DNA of 64,000 nucleotides from MVRV01 sp964646755 (GTDB lineage: Bacteria > Desulfobacterota > Syntrophia > Syntrophales > Smithellaceae), in assembly GCA_964646755.1 (NCBI GenBank), contig CAZYIE010000007.1:1-64000 (forward strand), written 5' to 3'. The notes under the pieces were generated by a model, which ran no database searches, was not told the DNA's origin, and saw only the letters and a list, made by a program, of their open reading frames with translations. The position numbers were made by a program, and so were the translations under genes. How positions within the stretch are numbered: the first letter of the stretch is position 1; every line of letters starts with the position of its first letter. This document shows positions 27,190 to 35,785 of the stretch, in pieces.

Positions 27190-27693
27190 TTGACAGGCAT
27201 TTTCTGTTACATTGGTGTTGGGTCCAATTTGGGAGATGCTTTGCAAAATTGCAAAGATGCAGTGGAGAGACTTTCGCGGGTAAATGAAATTCAATTAACC
27301 GGAATTTCCTCGTTTTACAAATCAGAACCAGTGGGAATAGAAAACCAGAATTGGTTTGTTAATGCGGTAGTGGAAGTTAAAACAACTCTTGCTGCCCATG
27401 ATTTGCTGTATGTTTTACAAAATATTGAAAATAAAATGGGCAGAAGGAGAGAAATAAAAGGTGGTCCGAGAATTATCGATTTGGATCTCCTTTTCTATGG
27501 TCAAAATGTAATTGAGCATGATGGTTTGAATGTGCCCCATCCGGAAATCCATAGAAGGCGTTTTGTACTGGAGCCTCTTAATGAAATTGCCTCTTATTTT
27601 ATTCACCCCGCCTTTGGAGTTTCCGTACGAGGGCTGAAAGACCGGCTCAACGATAAAAAAGTTGTAAAATTGTTAGGAGCCGTTACGAAATAA
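27190..27693 (+). CDS. folK: HPPK: 6-hydroxymethyl-dihydropterin pyrophosphokinase
   Basis: Transfers pyrophosphate from ATP to hydroxymethyl-dihydropterin in folate synthesis. YIGVGSNLGDA at the N-terminus, SEPVGIENQNWFVNAVVEV, and the active-site block GPRIIDLDLLFYG with VPHPEIHRRRFVLEPL. 167 residues, full length. It starts at TTG 27190, 21 nt after dapB, without a clear ribosome site, so the start is the weak point. It ends the arg-dap-fol run. Confidence 0.93.
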   Translation: MTGIFCYIGVGSNLGDALQNCKDAVERLSRVNEIQLTGISSFYKSEPVGIENQNWFVNAVVEVKTTLAAHDLLYVLQNIENKMGRRREIKGGPRIIDLDLLFYGQNVIEHDGLNVPHPEIHRRRFVLEPLNEIASYFIHPAFGVSVRGLKDRLNDKKVVKLLGAVTK

Positions 27694-27724
27694 CTTGTTT
27701 TTCCTGTATTTAGTTACGGCTCCT
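27675..27724. terminator. Inverted repeat at the end of folK
   Basis: AGGAGCCGT (27675-27683), inside the last folK codons, pairs with ACGGCTCCT (27716-27724) around a 32-nt loop. No U tract follows, so factor-independent termination is doubtful; it may protect the 3' end of the transcript. Confidence 0.35.
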
Positions 27725-27803
27725 TATGCCGTTCACAGAATTTATCTGACTAAGTCATTTTTGAACAACGGCTTAGATAAATAGTTTAAGGCAGGAAGTG
27801 TTT

Positions 27804-28079
27804 ATGTTAATCCGTTTTGTGATATTCTCTGTTTTGATATATTTTTTGTACAGGATAATCAAATATTTTCGCCAGGCGAAATCACTCAGAATGAATGCTT
27901 CGCCGGTTAAAGTAACACCGCCGGGAGGAGAAGATCTGGTGCAAGATCCCGCATGCCATACATACATTCCTGTAAGTCAATCATATAAAAAAGAAATAGC
28001 TGGTAAAAACTATTACTTTTGCAGTAAAGAATGCTACGAAACTTATATCTCAGAAAAAAGCAATGAAACGCGTCAATAG
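27804..28079 (+). CDS. Small membrane-anchored protein with a TRASH/YHS-like Cys domain
   Basis: 91 residues. One N-terminal membrane helix (FVIFSVLIYFLYRII) and a cytosolic domain DPACHTYIPVSQ ... YYFCSKECYETYIS, whose DPxC and FCSxxC motifs match the metal-binding YHS/TRASH fold. Such proteins are often annotated PP0621-like; their function is unknown, possibly metal handling. ATG 27804 has AGGAAG 5 nt upstream; the GTG 6 nt earlier would overlap it. It is 8 nt before the transaldolase gene. Confidence 0.75.
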   Translation: MLIRFVIFSVLIYFLYRIIKYFRQAKSLRMNASPVKVTPPGGEDLVQDPACHTYIPVSQSYKKEIAGKNYYFCSKECYETYISEKSNETRQ

Positions 28080-28087
28080 GGGGAATT

Positions 28088-28735
28088 ATGAAGTTTTTTA
28101 TCGATACCGCTAATATTGAAGAAATTAAAGAGGGATTAAGCCTCGGGATGGTAGATGGAGTTACGACCAATCCGTCACTTATTGCCAAAGAAAAAAAGGG
28201 ATTTGACGCTGTAGTCAAAGAAATTCTTAAAAATGTAAAAGGACCGGTAAGTCTGGAAGTTGTGAGTCAGGAAGCCAAAGCTATGTTTGCCGAAGGTAAA
28301 AAGCTTGCGCGTTTAGGTGAGAATGTCGTGATTAAAGTTCCTATTTGCACCGAAGGTTTAAAAGCAACAAGAATGTTTGCAGAAGCCGGTATCGATGTAA
28401 ATCAAACTTTAATCTTTTCTCCTCTGCAGGCACTAATGGCCGCAAAAGCAGGTGCCCGTTATGTCAGTCCATTTGTCGGAAGGTTAGACGATATTGCCCA
28501 TGATGGCATGGATCTGGTGGAACAGATGCTGACAATATTTGATAATTACGGATATGAAACGGAAGTAATTGTGGCCAGTATCCGCCATCCGCGACACGTG
28601 CTGGAGGCTGCCCTAATGGGAGCTGATATTGCCACCATTCCCTTTAAAGTAATTGCTCAGCTAGCCACGCATCCGTTAACGGATAACGGTATTGTGATGT
28701 TTTTAGAAGATTGGAAAAAAGTTCCCAAAAAATAA
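28088..28735 (+). CDS. Transaldolase / fructose-6-phosphate aldolase (small TalC-type)
   Basis: A 215-residue TIM-barrel aldolase. MKFFIDTANIEEIKEG, DGVTTNPSLIAKE and the Schiff-base Lys in VVIKVPICTEGLKAT are typical of the short MipB/TalC family, which acts in the non-oxidative pentose phosphate pathway or as a fructose-6-phosphate aldolase. The sequence alone does not separate the two activities. AGGGGGA precedes ATG 28088. Confidence 0.93.
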   Translation: MKFFIDTANIEEIKEGLSLGMVDGVTTNPSLIAKEKKGFDAVVKEILKNVKGPVSLEVVSQEAKAMFAEGKKLARLGENVVIKVPICTEGLKATRMFAEAGIDVNQTLIFSPLQALMAAKAGARYVSPFVGRLDDIAHDGMDLVEQMLTIFDNYGYETEVIVASIRHPRHVLEAALMGADIATIPFKVIAQLATHPLTDNGIVMFLEDWKKVPKK

Positions 28736-28779
28736 TACAAAGTATTTTATCTGCATGAGAGTATTTTACCAGGCCTGGA

Positions 28780-29340
28780 ATGATGATTGCGAAGCGCGTA
28801 ATATTTAATTTGCCCAACACAATTACATTAATACGAATTAGTGTTGTCCCTTTTCTTTTTGTTCTACTAGAATCCCCTGGTGAATTCTGGAGCCTTATTC
28901 TGGCTATTCTATTTGTTGCGGCAGCGATTACGGACATAGTCGATGGCTATATCGCGCGAAAATATCACCTCGTTACAACAATGGGTAAATTCCTCGATCC
29001 CATTGCTGATAAGCTCATCATCAATACAGCAATGATTCTGATGATTCCCATTGGTCGCATTCCTGCGTGGATTGTAGCAATAACAATCATGCGGGATTTG
29101 GTTGTTGATGGAGTACGAAGCATTGCTTCTTCCGAAGGTCTATTTATTCAGGCAGACCGTTTAGGCAAACAAAAAACTTTAGCGCAGATAATAGCTGTAA
29201 CTGCTTTGTTGATTCATTATCCTATTTTTGGTGTTGACGCACACCTTGTAGGAACAACCATTCTTTATGTTGCTGTTGTGTTGACGATATACTCTGGCGC
29301 CAACTATTTTATAAAATTTTATCGGCGCGCTGGAAAATAA
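28780..29340 (+). CDS. pgsA: CDP-diacylglycerol-glycerol-3-phosphate 3-phosphatidyltransferase
   Basis: Integral membrane enzyme that starts phosphatidylglycerol synthesis. NLPNTITLIRI is the usual opening. The CDP-alcohol phosphatidyltransferase motif is complete: DGYIARKYHLVT then MGKFLDPIADK, with all the metal-binding Asp residues. 186 residues with about five to six helices. The start may be either of two adjacent ATG codons (28780 or 28783). Confidence 0.93.
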   Translation: MMIAKRVIFNLPNTITLIRISVVPFLFVLLESPGEFWSLILAILFVAAAITDIVDGYIARKYHLVTTMGKFLDPIADKLIINTAMILMIPIGRIPAWIVAITIMRDLVVDGVRSIASSEGLFIQADRLGKQKTLAQIIAVTALLIHYPIFGVDAHLVGTTILYVAVVLTIYSGANYFIKFYRRAGK

Positions 29341-29432
29341 TTTCTTATATTCGGTTTTTAAAATAATGATTCTGTCAAAATTGATTGTCCGGAAAAAATA
29401 GATGTCTATAAAAATTATTTTTAATTTTTTTG

Positions 29433-29460
29433 TTGACAAGAAGACTCTATTCGTTATATT
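29433..29460 (+). promoter_or_regulatory. Sigma-70-type promoter for the tRNA pair
   Basis: TTGACA (29433-29438) and TATATT (29455-29460) with a 16-nt spacer, about 19 nt before the mature tRNA-Gly. A near-consensus promoter fits a highly expressed RNA gene. Confidence 0.7.
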
Positions 29461-29478
29461 CACCGGCGTTCTTGATGA

Positions 29479-29553
29479 GCGGGCGTAACTCAGTGGTAGA
29501 GTGCTACCTTGCCAAGGTAGACGTCGACGGTTCAAATCCGTTCGCCCGCTCCA
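29479..29553 (+). tRNA. tRNA-Gly (GCC)
   Basis: Acceptor stem GCGGGCG/CGCCCGC, D-arm around CTCAGTGGTAGAG, anticodon stem CTACC/GGTAG with loop TTGCCAA (anticodon GCC at 29511-29513), T-arm GACGG TTCAAAT CCGTT. Discriminator T and encoded CCA (29551-29553). Confidence 0.97.
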
Positions 29554-29562
29554 TTTTTTTAT

Positions 29563-29638
29563 GGCGGCATAGCCAAGTGGCTAAGGCAGCGGTCTGCAAA
29601 ACCGTTATTCTCCGGTTCAAATCCGGATGCCGCCTCCA
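29563..29638 (+). tRNA. tRNA-Cys (GCA)
   Basis: Acceptor stem GGCGGCA/TGCCGCC, D-arm with AGTGGCTAAGGCA, anticodon loop CTGCAAA with GCA at 29596-29598, T-arm CCGG TTCAAAT CCGG. Discriminator T and encoded CCA (29636-29638). It lies 9 nt after tRNA-Gly, so both are cut from one transcript. Confidence 0.97.
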
Positions 29639-29647
29639 GCCTAATTC

Positions 29648-29684
29648 AGGAGTTTACTTTCAGGAGGACAACTCCTTTTTATTT
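29648..29684 (+). terminator. Probable terminator after the tRNA genes
   Basis: AGGAGTT (29648-29654) can pair with AACTCCT (29670-29676), or the inner AGGAG (29662) with CTCCT, followed by TTTTATTTCTT. Short but well placed. Confidence 0.55.
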
Positions 29685-29721
29685 CTTATCTCAATTATTT
29701 AATGCTATAAAAAACTAAACC

Positions 29722-31062
29722 CTAAATCGTTTCCCGTAGAATTTTCCATTCACCATCTATTTTCTTGAGCTCTAACTTCTTTGAGCTTTTGCTTTTCAGA
29801 ATGGAGGAACTGTAATATTGAGTAAATGAGGCTGTCGCATTAATAGCATCTGATGTTACGCGAAGATTATCAATCCGAACATTAATATTTTTACTGCGCT
29901 TCCGGACATCATTTTTATGAGATACCCAGTCATTCAAATTCATGTTTTTCGATTTAAAATTTACAGCATAACAACTCCGGAATTTTTTCATATCGCCGGA
30001 TTTCCAGCTCGCTGCCCACTTGGTAACTAAGGCGGTTACTTCGCCATTTGTATTAGCACTGGGAGTGCTTTCAGTTTTTATTTGAGTGTTTTGAGCAGAA
30101 ATAACAGTGGCAGTTGTAGCAGTTGTACGTGCTATATTTTTATCCGTGTTTGCGGCTGCAGATACGTCATCGACGATATACCATCTGTTGTTTAACCTTT
30201 CCAAAGCAAGCTTGGTATATGCGCCCTGAAAAGAATTATCGTTATTGACCGCCACTATTTGGTCGAACATAATTATGGCGGTATTTTCCTGCCTCAATAT
30301 GGAAACATCTCGCGGTTGCAGGAGAAAATGGTTGTTTAATGGTTTTAGTGATTTGAATTTACGGATAAGTTCTTCTCTTTTTTTGCCTTTTACTTCTGCT
30401 CCAGGTAGATATAAGGCATCAAAAGACTTCATGTCCGCATCTATCGAATATCTATTCCACAATGCTAAAATACGTTCCAGTTCTTCTTTTGATGATGGTA
30501 TTTGATTTTGAGCAATCCAGTTAATGGATTCTTGAATAATGACAGGCGTTTTGTTGAAATAAATAAGATTGGTGAGACGATGTAAATCGCTATCACGTAA
30601 AACGACGCAACCATTTGATTGAAGAGGGGACAAGGGCTTGGTTGTTCCGTGAATCCAAATATTAGTTCCATTGCGTCCCGCCCGTTTGTCAGAGAGTGTT
30701 GGATAATCAAGAGGGAAGGCTAATGTTCCGTATATTTCCGGTGCCCCGGGGTTATGCAACACTTTAGTTGCAAAAAAAACTCCATTAGGGGTTTTGGCAT
30801 CTCCGGTACTTTGTTTAGCACCTTGATTTTTGCCGGTTGAACAGGGAGATTCAAAAACTTTGGAAAAAGCACCATCTTTTTTGAAGGCATATATTTTTTG
30901 ATACTGTTTATCAACAACGAGAACATAGCCGGAAGAAAGAGAAATTATCGAATCCGGAATATTTTCCGGGCGGGGAGATATGGCGGAATATGATTGTGCC
31001 GGAAACAGGAACCAGCATAAAAAAAATATTACATAAATTCCAAAGCATTTTTTATTTAACAT
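29722..31062 (-). CDS. Secreted L,D-transpeptidase with two NTF2-like C-terminal domains
   Basis: Periplasmic peptidoglycan cross-linking enzyme of the YkuD family. Counting from the chosen ATG 31062: a signal peptide (YVIFFLCWFLFPAQSYSA), a YkuD domain (~40-165) with catalytic HGT at 138-140 and Cys152 in SNGCVVLRDSDL. Two domains of NTF2/Cds6-like type follow: LALWNRYSIDADMKSFDALY and WAASWKSGDMKKFRSCYA, each with a four-strand end (RWYIVDD, EWKILRE). They probably bind cell-wall ligands. A GTG at 31083 is an alternative start. The gene is convergent with the tRNAs and divergent from the pilus locus. Confidence 0.88.
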   Translation of the reverse strand: MLNKKCFGIYVIFFLCWFLFPAQSYSAISPRPENIPDSIISLSSGYVLVVDKQYQKIYAFKKDGAFSKVFESPCSTGKNQGAKQSTGDAKTPNGVFFATKVLHNPGAPEIYGTLAFPLDYPTLSDKRAGRNGTNIWIHGTTKPLSPLQSNGCVVLRDSDLHRLTNLIYFNKTPVIIQESINWIAQNQIPSSKEELERILALWNRYSIDADMKSFDALYLPGAEVKGKKREELIRKFKSLKPLNNHFLLQPRDVSILRQENTAIIMFDQIVAVNNDNSFQGAYTKLALERLNNRWYIVDDVSAAANTDKNIARTTATTATVISAQNTQIKTESTPSANTNGEVTALVTKWAASWKSGDMKKFRSCYAVNFKSKNMNLNDWVSHKNDVRKRSKNINVRIDNLRVTSDAINATASFTQYYSSSILKSKSSKKLELKKIDGEWKILRETI

Positions 31063-31139
31063 ATTAAATAATTCTATCCTCACAGAACATATTTAGAATG
31101 CACTCCTTAACAAAAACTTAACTGCCATTCAAGTTTTAA

Positions 31140-31170
31140 TTGAATTCTATGTAAAATATGTTGATATAAT
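31140..31170 (+). promoter_or_regulatory. Possible sigma-70 promoter of the pilus operon
   Basis: TATAAT (31165-31170) about 40 nt before the pilM start, with TTGAAT at 31140-31145. The 19-nt spacing is long, so the -35 box is uncertain. Confidence 0.4.
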
Positions 31171-31210
31171 AATGAAAATCACATAAAAAATAAAGAATAG
31201 GAGAATTGTT

Positions 31211-33067
31211 TTGGCGGATAAGAAAAACGATATTAATTCCACAGAAAAGCTTCTCAATGCCATTCGAGGCAAGAAAGAGGACGCTGATAATGCGATTGGG
31301 GAAACATCAGATTCATCGCCGAACGGTTTACCTGCGCCTCCAGTCAAGCAAAAACTCTCCAGTTTTTTTCGCGATAAAAAGAAATATACTATAGGCGTTG
31401 ATATCAGTCATAATTTTATTTATTTAGCTAAGACGCTTTCTGGGTCTGACGGTAGTCCAACCTTAATTGATCAAAAAATAATCAAATATGACGATAAAAT
31501 TGACAAGGGATCTCCTGAATTTAATTCTTTATTAAAAGCGTCGCTCCTCTCTATATGTGGCAATCCGTCCAACTGCGATATTTGGACGAGCATCTCCGCC
31601 GGTGAAGTTAATATGCAGCATGTAAAAATTCCACCGGTTCAAAAAAAGCAGATGGAAAATGCGATATATTGGGCGGCGAAAAAAGAACTATCGTTTGATG
31701 AAAAGGAATATCTCTTTGATTATGAGCGTCAAGAAGATATCACTGATCAGGGGATTCCGAAACATTCAGTAATGGTTTATTCGGCGCCAAAAGCAGAAAT
31801 TGAAAAATGCAAAGAAACGTTTTCCAATATTGGAATATCTCTGGGAGGCATAACAATTCTTCCCTTTGCCATCCAGAACATTTTTCGCACGAAATGGTTG
31901 CCAACGATAGAGGGAACGACAGCCACATTATTTATCGGTCATGAATTTTCTCGTATAAGTATTTATAATAAAAACAATCTAGTGATGACACGCGGAATCA
32001 AAACCGGTGTTAGCAGTATGATCGATGCGATCACAGAATCATTTTTAGAAAAAAAAGGTTCTTTAAGACTGGAAAAGGAAGAAGCTTCAAAAATATTATT
32101 CAGCCTTGGTTCTGTTGCCGAAACATCAAGCGTGACCGATGCCGGTTTCGGCTTAAAGGAAGAAGAAATATTTAAAATAATAATTCCGGTAATTGAAAGA
32201 TTAACCCGCCAAATAGAGCGAACGCTTGAACATTACACAACTGCTATCGGCAAGGAAAGAGTAGAAAAAATATATATTTCATCAGTGATGAATATATATG
32301 ATCCTATTGCGAGTTATATCAGCGATCAATTAGGTGTAAAGCTTGAATTATTTGATCCTTTAAAGCATCGAGCTGCAAGCCAGATAACTGAAACTATTCC
32401 TCTTGCCGATCGTATGGCTCTTGTTCCGGCTCTGGGACTTTCTTTTTCCAATAATCAGCTCACTCCTAATTTGATTTTCACTTACAAACAAAAGAATAAA
32501 GAAATCAGCATCAGACGAATTAATCGGGGGATTATTGCTGCATTTGCGGCTGCTTTAATTGTTTGTATAATAACAATAATCTACCAGGGTGTGGAGGTAT
32601 TTGCTTTAAATAAACAAAAAGCAAATCTAAAAAGAGAAATGTCCATGTTTAATCCTGTAATATCAAAGGATAAGGTTACAAAGCTAGCTGACGAAGTAAA
32701 AATGCAGAGAAAAATATCCCGGGAATATGCGCAAAGATATTTGGGGATGGCCGTCATTGGAGAAATAACAACTTTAACACCGGAAAATATTCGACTGAAT
32801 AATTTAAAAATAATAATGTCGGTAAGCTCTGCCGTTAAGGATAAAGCTGATAAGGCAGCAAAAGAAGAAATTACAGAAGGGATAACACTGGAAGGTGTAA
32901 TTACCGGCGACCGTAGTATGCTTGATTCATATCTGGCTCAGTACATAATGAAATTAAACAATTCACCAATGTTGTACCAAGTGTCCGTTTATAAAAACAG
33001 CATAGTTAATTTTAAAAAAAATGATGTGTTGCATTTTACAATGAGTGCAAAAATAGGAAAGCAATAA
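31211..33067 (+). CDS. pilM: PilM/MshI-like pilus assembly protein, PilM fused to a PilN-like part
   Basis: 618 residues. An N-terminal tail (1-20, NDINSTEKLLNAIRGK) is followed by a Pro-rich linker. An actin-like PilM domain (~58-400) starts KYTIGVDISHNF and includes VKIPPVQKKQMENAIYWAAK. A membrane helix (~438-460, AAFAAALIVCIITIIY) and a ~160-residue periplasmic PilN-like domain follow. PilM normally binds the cytosolic tail of a separate PilN; the fusion makes a separate pilN unnecessary, and none is present. The start is TTG 31211 behind AGGAG. The first 16-residue block is identical to that of the TPR protein at 2488. First gene of an operon running to ~41.8 kb. Confidence 0.9.
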   Translation: MADKKNDINSTEKLLNAIRGKKEDADNAIGETSDSSPNGLPAPPVKQKLSSFFRDKKKYTIGVDISHNFIYLAKTLSGSDGSPTLIDQKIIKYDDKIDKGSPEFNSLLKASLLSICGNPSNCDIWTSISAGEVNMQHVKIPPVQKKQMENAIYWAAKKELSFDEKEYLFDYERQEDITDQGIPKHSVMVYSAPKAEIEKCKETFSNIGISLGGITILPFAIQNIFRTKWLPTIEGTTATLFIGHEFSRISIYNKNNLVMTRGIKTGVSSMIDAITESFLEKKGSLRLEKEEASKILFSLGSVAETSSVTDAGFGLKEEEIFKIIIPVIERLTRQIERTLEHYTTAIGKERVEKIYISSVMNIYDPIASYISDQLGVKLELFDPLKHRAASQITETIPLADRMALVPALGLSFSNNQLTPNLIFTYKQKNKEISIRRINRGIIAAFAAALIVCIITIIYQGVEVFALNKQKANLKREMSMFNPVISKDKVTKLADEVKMQRKISREYAQRYLGMAVIGEITTLTPENIRLNNLKIIMSVSSAVKDKADKAAKEEITEGITLEGVITGDRSMLDSYLAQYIMKLNNSPMLYQVSVYKNSIVNFKKNDVLHFTMSAKIGKQ

Positions 33068-33069
33068 TT

Positions 33070-33606
33070 GTGGATAAATTTAAATTTAATATACCGAAAA
33101 AAGTTATCTGGAACTTGGGGGTTTGCTCCGGTATTATAATTTTTTTTGTACTTACCGGCATAATTCCCTTATCGCGCTATAACGCCTCCCTAAATATAGA
33201 TATAAAAGAATTACAATATCGGATTGAAGAACAAAAAAGTCTTAATTCCACACATGCAATGCTGATGAAAAACATGGAAAAGAAAGATTTGCGCATTTTA
33301 CCAAATCATGTAAAAACAACTCTTCCTCGTCAGGAGGCGAATAAATTTCAGAATGATTTTAAAGAGATTGCTGAAAAAGCCGGATTAAAGACAGTATCTG
33401 TTTCTCCGGAGTTAAGTGCATTAACCGGTTCTTCCAACTACCTTTTGCATACGGCTATAGTCAAAGGAGAATTTGCTAATTTTCGGAAAATGCTCATAGG
33501 CTTAGGTTATTTATCTTACCTGGAGAAAATTGAAGAGGTTTCTCTTCAGCAATACCCCGATGCGCTGGAATTTCGCATGAAAATATTAATAGCTTTAGGT
33601 AACTAA
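33070..33606 (+). CDS. pilO: PilO/MshJ-like pilus assembly protein
   Basis: 178 residues: short cytosolic end, one membrane helix (LGVCSGIIIFFVLTGII), a coiled-coil region (ELQYRIEEQKSLNSTHAMLMKNMEKK) and a small periplasmic ferredoxin-like domain. This matches PilO/MshJ, which pairs with PilN to make the inner-membrane alignment complex. Starts at GTG 33070, 3 nt after the pilM stop, with AGGAAAG inside the end of pilM. Sequence identity is low in this family, so the call rests on topology and position. Confidence 0.8.
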   Translation: MDKFKFNIPKKVIWNLGVCSGIIIFFVLTGIIPLSRYNASLNIDIKELQYRIEEQKSLNSTHAMLMKNMEKKDLRILPNHVKTTLPRQEANKFQNDFKEIAEKAGLKTVSVSPELSALTGSSNYLLHTAIVKGEFANFRKMLIGLGYLSYLEKIEEVSLQQYPDALEFRMKILIALGN

Positions 33607-33613
33607 ATTAAAG

Positions 33614-34108
33614 ATGGCAAAGTTAAATAAGAGGCAAATTATAATAATTATTATCGCAATAGCGGCCACAGTGTTTGCCGCCTATGCATTGCTGTCCGGC
33701 GGGAAATCGCCCAAAGATGTAAAAGATAGCAATCAGGCGGGAAAGAATAACTTTATCAGCACTCTACCCGGTGATTTGCTGAAAAATCCTGTAAACTTGG
33801 CCGACGCCTATATTGTTGGCAAAGCAGAGGCTGATTGGGGGAAAAATCCTTTTTGGGAAAAGGGTTCGTACCGGGAATGGGCAAGTAGAGATGATGCAAA
33901 AACTAAAAATGATCCAGTAGCCAAAATATTATATTCCGGTTATGTAGATGTCGGTAAAAAGAAAATGGCAGTTATTAACGGGTTGGAGTATAATATCGGC
34001 GATAAGTTGGAAATAGATGGTTATGTTTTGAAAAAGATAACAGCAGCGAAGGTTGTTATCAGCAATAAAGCTAAAGGAAGTGAACTTGAAATACTTATTC
34101 AGGAATAA
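33614..34108 (+). CDS. pilP: PilP/MshK-like pilus protein
   Basis: 164 residues. N-terminal membrane helix (QIIIIIIAIAATVFAAYALL), low-complexity linker, then a C-terminal beta domain (ILYSGYVDVGKKKMAVINGLEYNIGDKLEIDGYVL) like the homology region of PilP/GspC/MshK, which links the inner-membrane complex to the secretin. No lipobox is present, so it is anchored by the helix and not by lipid, as in MshK/GspC types. It sits just before the secretin gene. Confidence 0.78.
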   Translation: MAKLNKRQIIIIIIAIAATVFAAYALLSGGKSPKDVKDSNQAGKNNFISTLPGDLLKNPVNLADAYIVGKAEADWGKNPFWEKGSYREWASRDDAKTKNDPVAKILYSGYVDVGKKKMAVINGLEYNIGDKLEIDGYVLKKITAAKVVISNKAKGSELEILIQE

Positions 34109-34133
34109 AAAATGGTATTGGAGGATATTTGCC

Positions 34134-35738
34134 TTGAAATATTCGGTGATTATTAGAAATATTTCCAATATTATGTTTACATTTATTTTTTTGGCCGCTT
34201 GTTTCGGTTGTGCCGATAAAAACATCAAAAATGATCCTTTTTTTGAAAAATGGAGCACTCTGGCGGAAAACTCGCAAGGTCACTCTCCTAGTGTGGAACC
34301 GAAAAAAATAGACATGGCGGCTCTGGCGGCAAAGCAAGCTGCTTCAACATTCAGTGGTGCCGCCAAGCAGATGCCTTCCAAGAAAATTAATTTAACCATG
34401 CGCTCAGCCGACTTGAAGGCGGTTTTAAGGGCAATGGCGAAGGCCGTTGACTTAAATCTTCTCATGAAAAACGATATAAAAGGTGAAGTTAGTGTTGATT
34501 TCCGTGGTGTCGCCTGGGATCAGGCCTTTACCGGGTTGTTACGAACTTATGGTTTATCATATATTTGGGAGGGCAATATTATCCGGGTGATGACGCTCGA
34601 TGATATCGATCGGGATCTTAAGCAAAAAATGAGCTTGCGTGATATCCAATGGGTGGAGCCTCTGCTTCAGCCGGTCGTCATTAATATCGATTATACCGAT
34701 CCAAAAAAACTAAAGGAGACGCTGGATGATTTTCTGACTAAAGATAAAGATGGAAAACCGCGTGGTTCCGTGAAGGTTGATGAGCACAGCAACTCCCTGG
34801 TTATTTCGGCCATGCATGATGATCTGGCGAAAATGTTGCCGATTATAGAAATACTGGATAAACCGACACCACAGATACAGATTAAAGCTAATATTGTCGA
34901 GACAACAAAAGCAACGGCACGCGATTTAGGAATTATGTGGGGGGGGCAATATACTTCAACGAATTTTGGGGCTTATCCTGGAGGGACTCGCACAAGTTCA
35001 ACGTCGGATATAAATCCAACCGCTTCGGGACCAGTTGGTATAGGAGGAACTGGTTTTATATCCAATATGCAGGCTGCCAATCTAACATCAGCTGCCTCTG
35101 CTTCTCTGGGGTTGATATTTGGAACCATCGGGGGGAATTTATTAGAAGTGCAATTGCAGGCACTGCAAACCGACAACAAATTGAATATACTTTCCAGTCC
35201 GTCAATAACGACTTTGGACAATCAAAAAGCCTTCACAGAAAACGGATCGAAAGTTCCATATTCCACACTCGATACGACTGTTACACCTCCCACCCGAACA
35301 GTTAAATTCGAAGATGTGGTTTTGCGACTTGAAATTACGCCGCATGTAATCGATGGTAAAAATTTGAAAATGACCATCATTGTAAAAAAAGACGAAGTCG
35401 ATTTAACTCGCGCTGTTGACGGAAATCCGTTCATTATTAAAAAGCAAACGCAAACGGTGCTTATTGTCAAAGATGGGGAAACAATCGTCATTTCTGGATT
35501 GACCAAGCAAACATCATTGGGCGGCGATAAAGGCCTGCCCTGGTTCAAGGATGTTCCGGTATTAGGATGGCTTTTTAAATCAGACAGCAAAAATGATTCG
35601 ATGGAAGAGGTACTCATCTTTATCACACCTCGTATTTTGCAAACCAGTAATACCCAACAGAATGCAGCGGCTTCGGGGCAAAGCACAACTTATGGCACCG
35701 AAACCGGAAGAAATAATAAAAAAGCGGAAAAGAATTAA
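34134..35738 (+). CDS. pilQ: Type IV pilus secretin, PilQ/MshL type
   Basis: Outer-membrane pore for the pilus. I chose TTG 34134 with GGAGG 9 nt upstream; earlier in-frame starts lie inside pilP. The start gives a signal sequence with lipobox-like LAAC. N-domains: INLTMRSADLKAVLRAMAKA (STN/secretin N0-like) and VIDNYTDPKK-type N1 regions. The secretin core contains VEVQLQALQTDNKLNILSSP, TLDNQKAFTENGSKVPY and PWFKDVPVLGWLFK, ending FITPRIL. About 535 residues, closer to the shorter MshL than to classic PilQ. There is no AMIN domain. Neighbours on both sides are pilus genes. Confidence 0.92.
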   Translation: MKYSVIIRNISNIMFTFIFLAACFGCADKNIKNDPFFEKWSTLAENSQGHSPSVEPKKIDMAALAAKQAASTFSGAAKQMPSKKINLTMRSADLKAVLRAMAKAVDLNLLMKNDIKGEVSVDFRGVAWDQAFTGLLRTYGLSYIWEGNIIRVMTLDDIDRDLKQKMSLRDIQWVEPLLQPVVINIDYTDPKKLKETLDDFLTKDKDGKPRGSVKVDEHSNSLVISAMHDDLAKMLPIIEILDKPTPQIQIKANIVETTKATARDLGIMWGGQYTSTNFGAYPGGTRTSSTSDINPTASGPVGIGGTGFISNMQAANLTSAASASLGLIFGTIGGNLLEVQLQALQTDNKLNILSSPSITTLDNQKAFTENGSKVPYSTLDTTVTPPTRTVKFEDVVLRLEITPHVIDGKNLKMTIIVKKDEVDLTRAVDGNPFIIKKQTQTVLIVKDGETIVISGLTKQTSLGGDKGLPWFKDVPVLGWLFKSDSKNDSMEEVLIFITPRILQTSNTQQNAAASGQSTTYGTETGRNNKKAEKN

Positions 35739-35785
35739 TGACAGATCTAATGTCACTATAATTGGACCTGCATAAGGGCGTAAAA

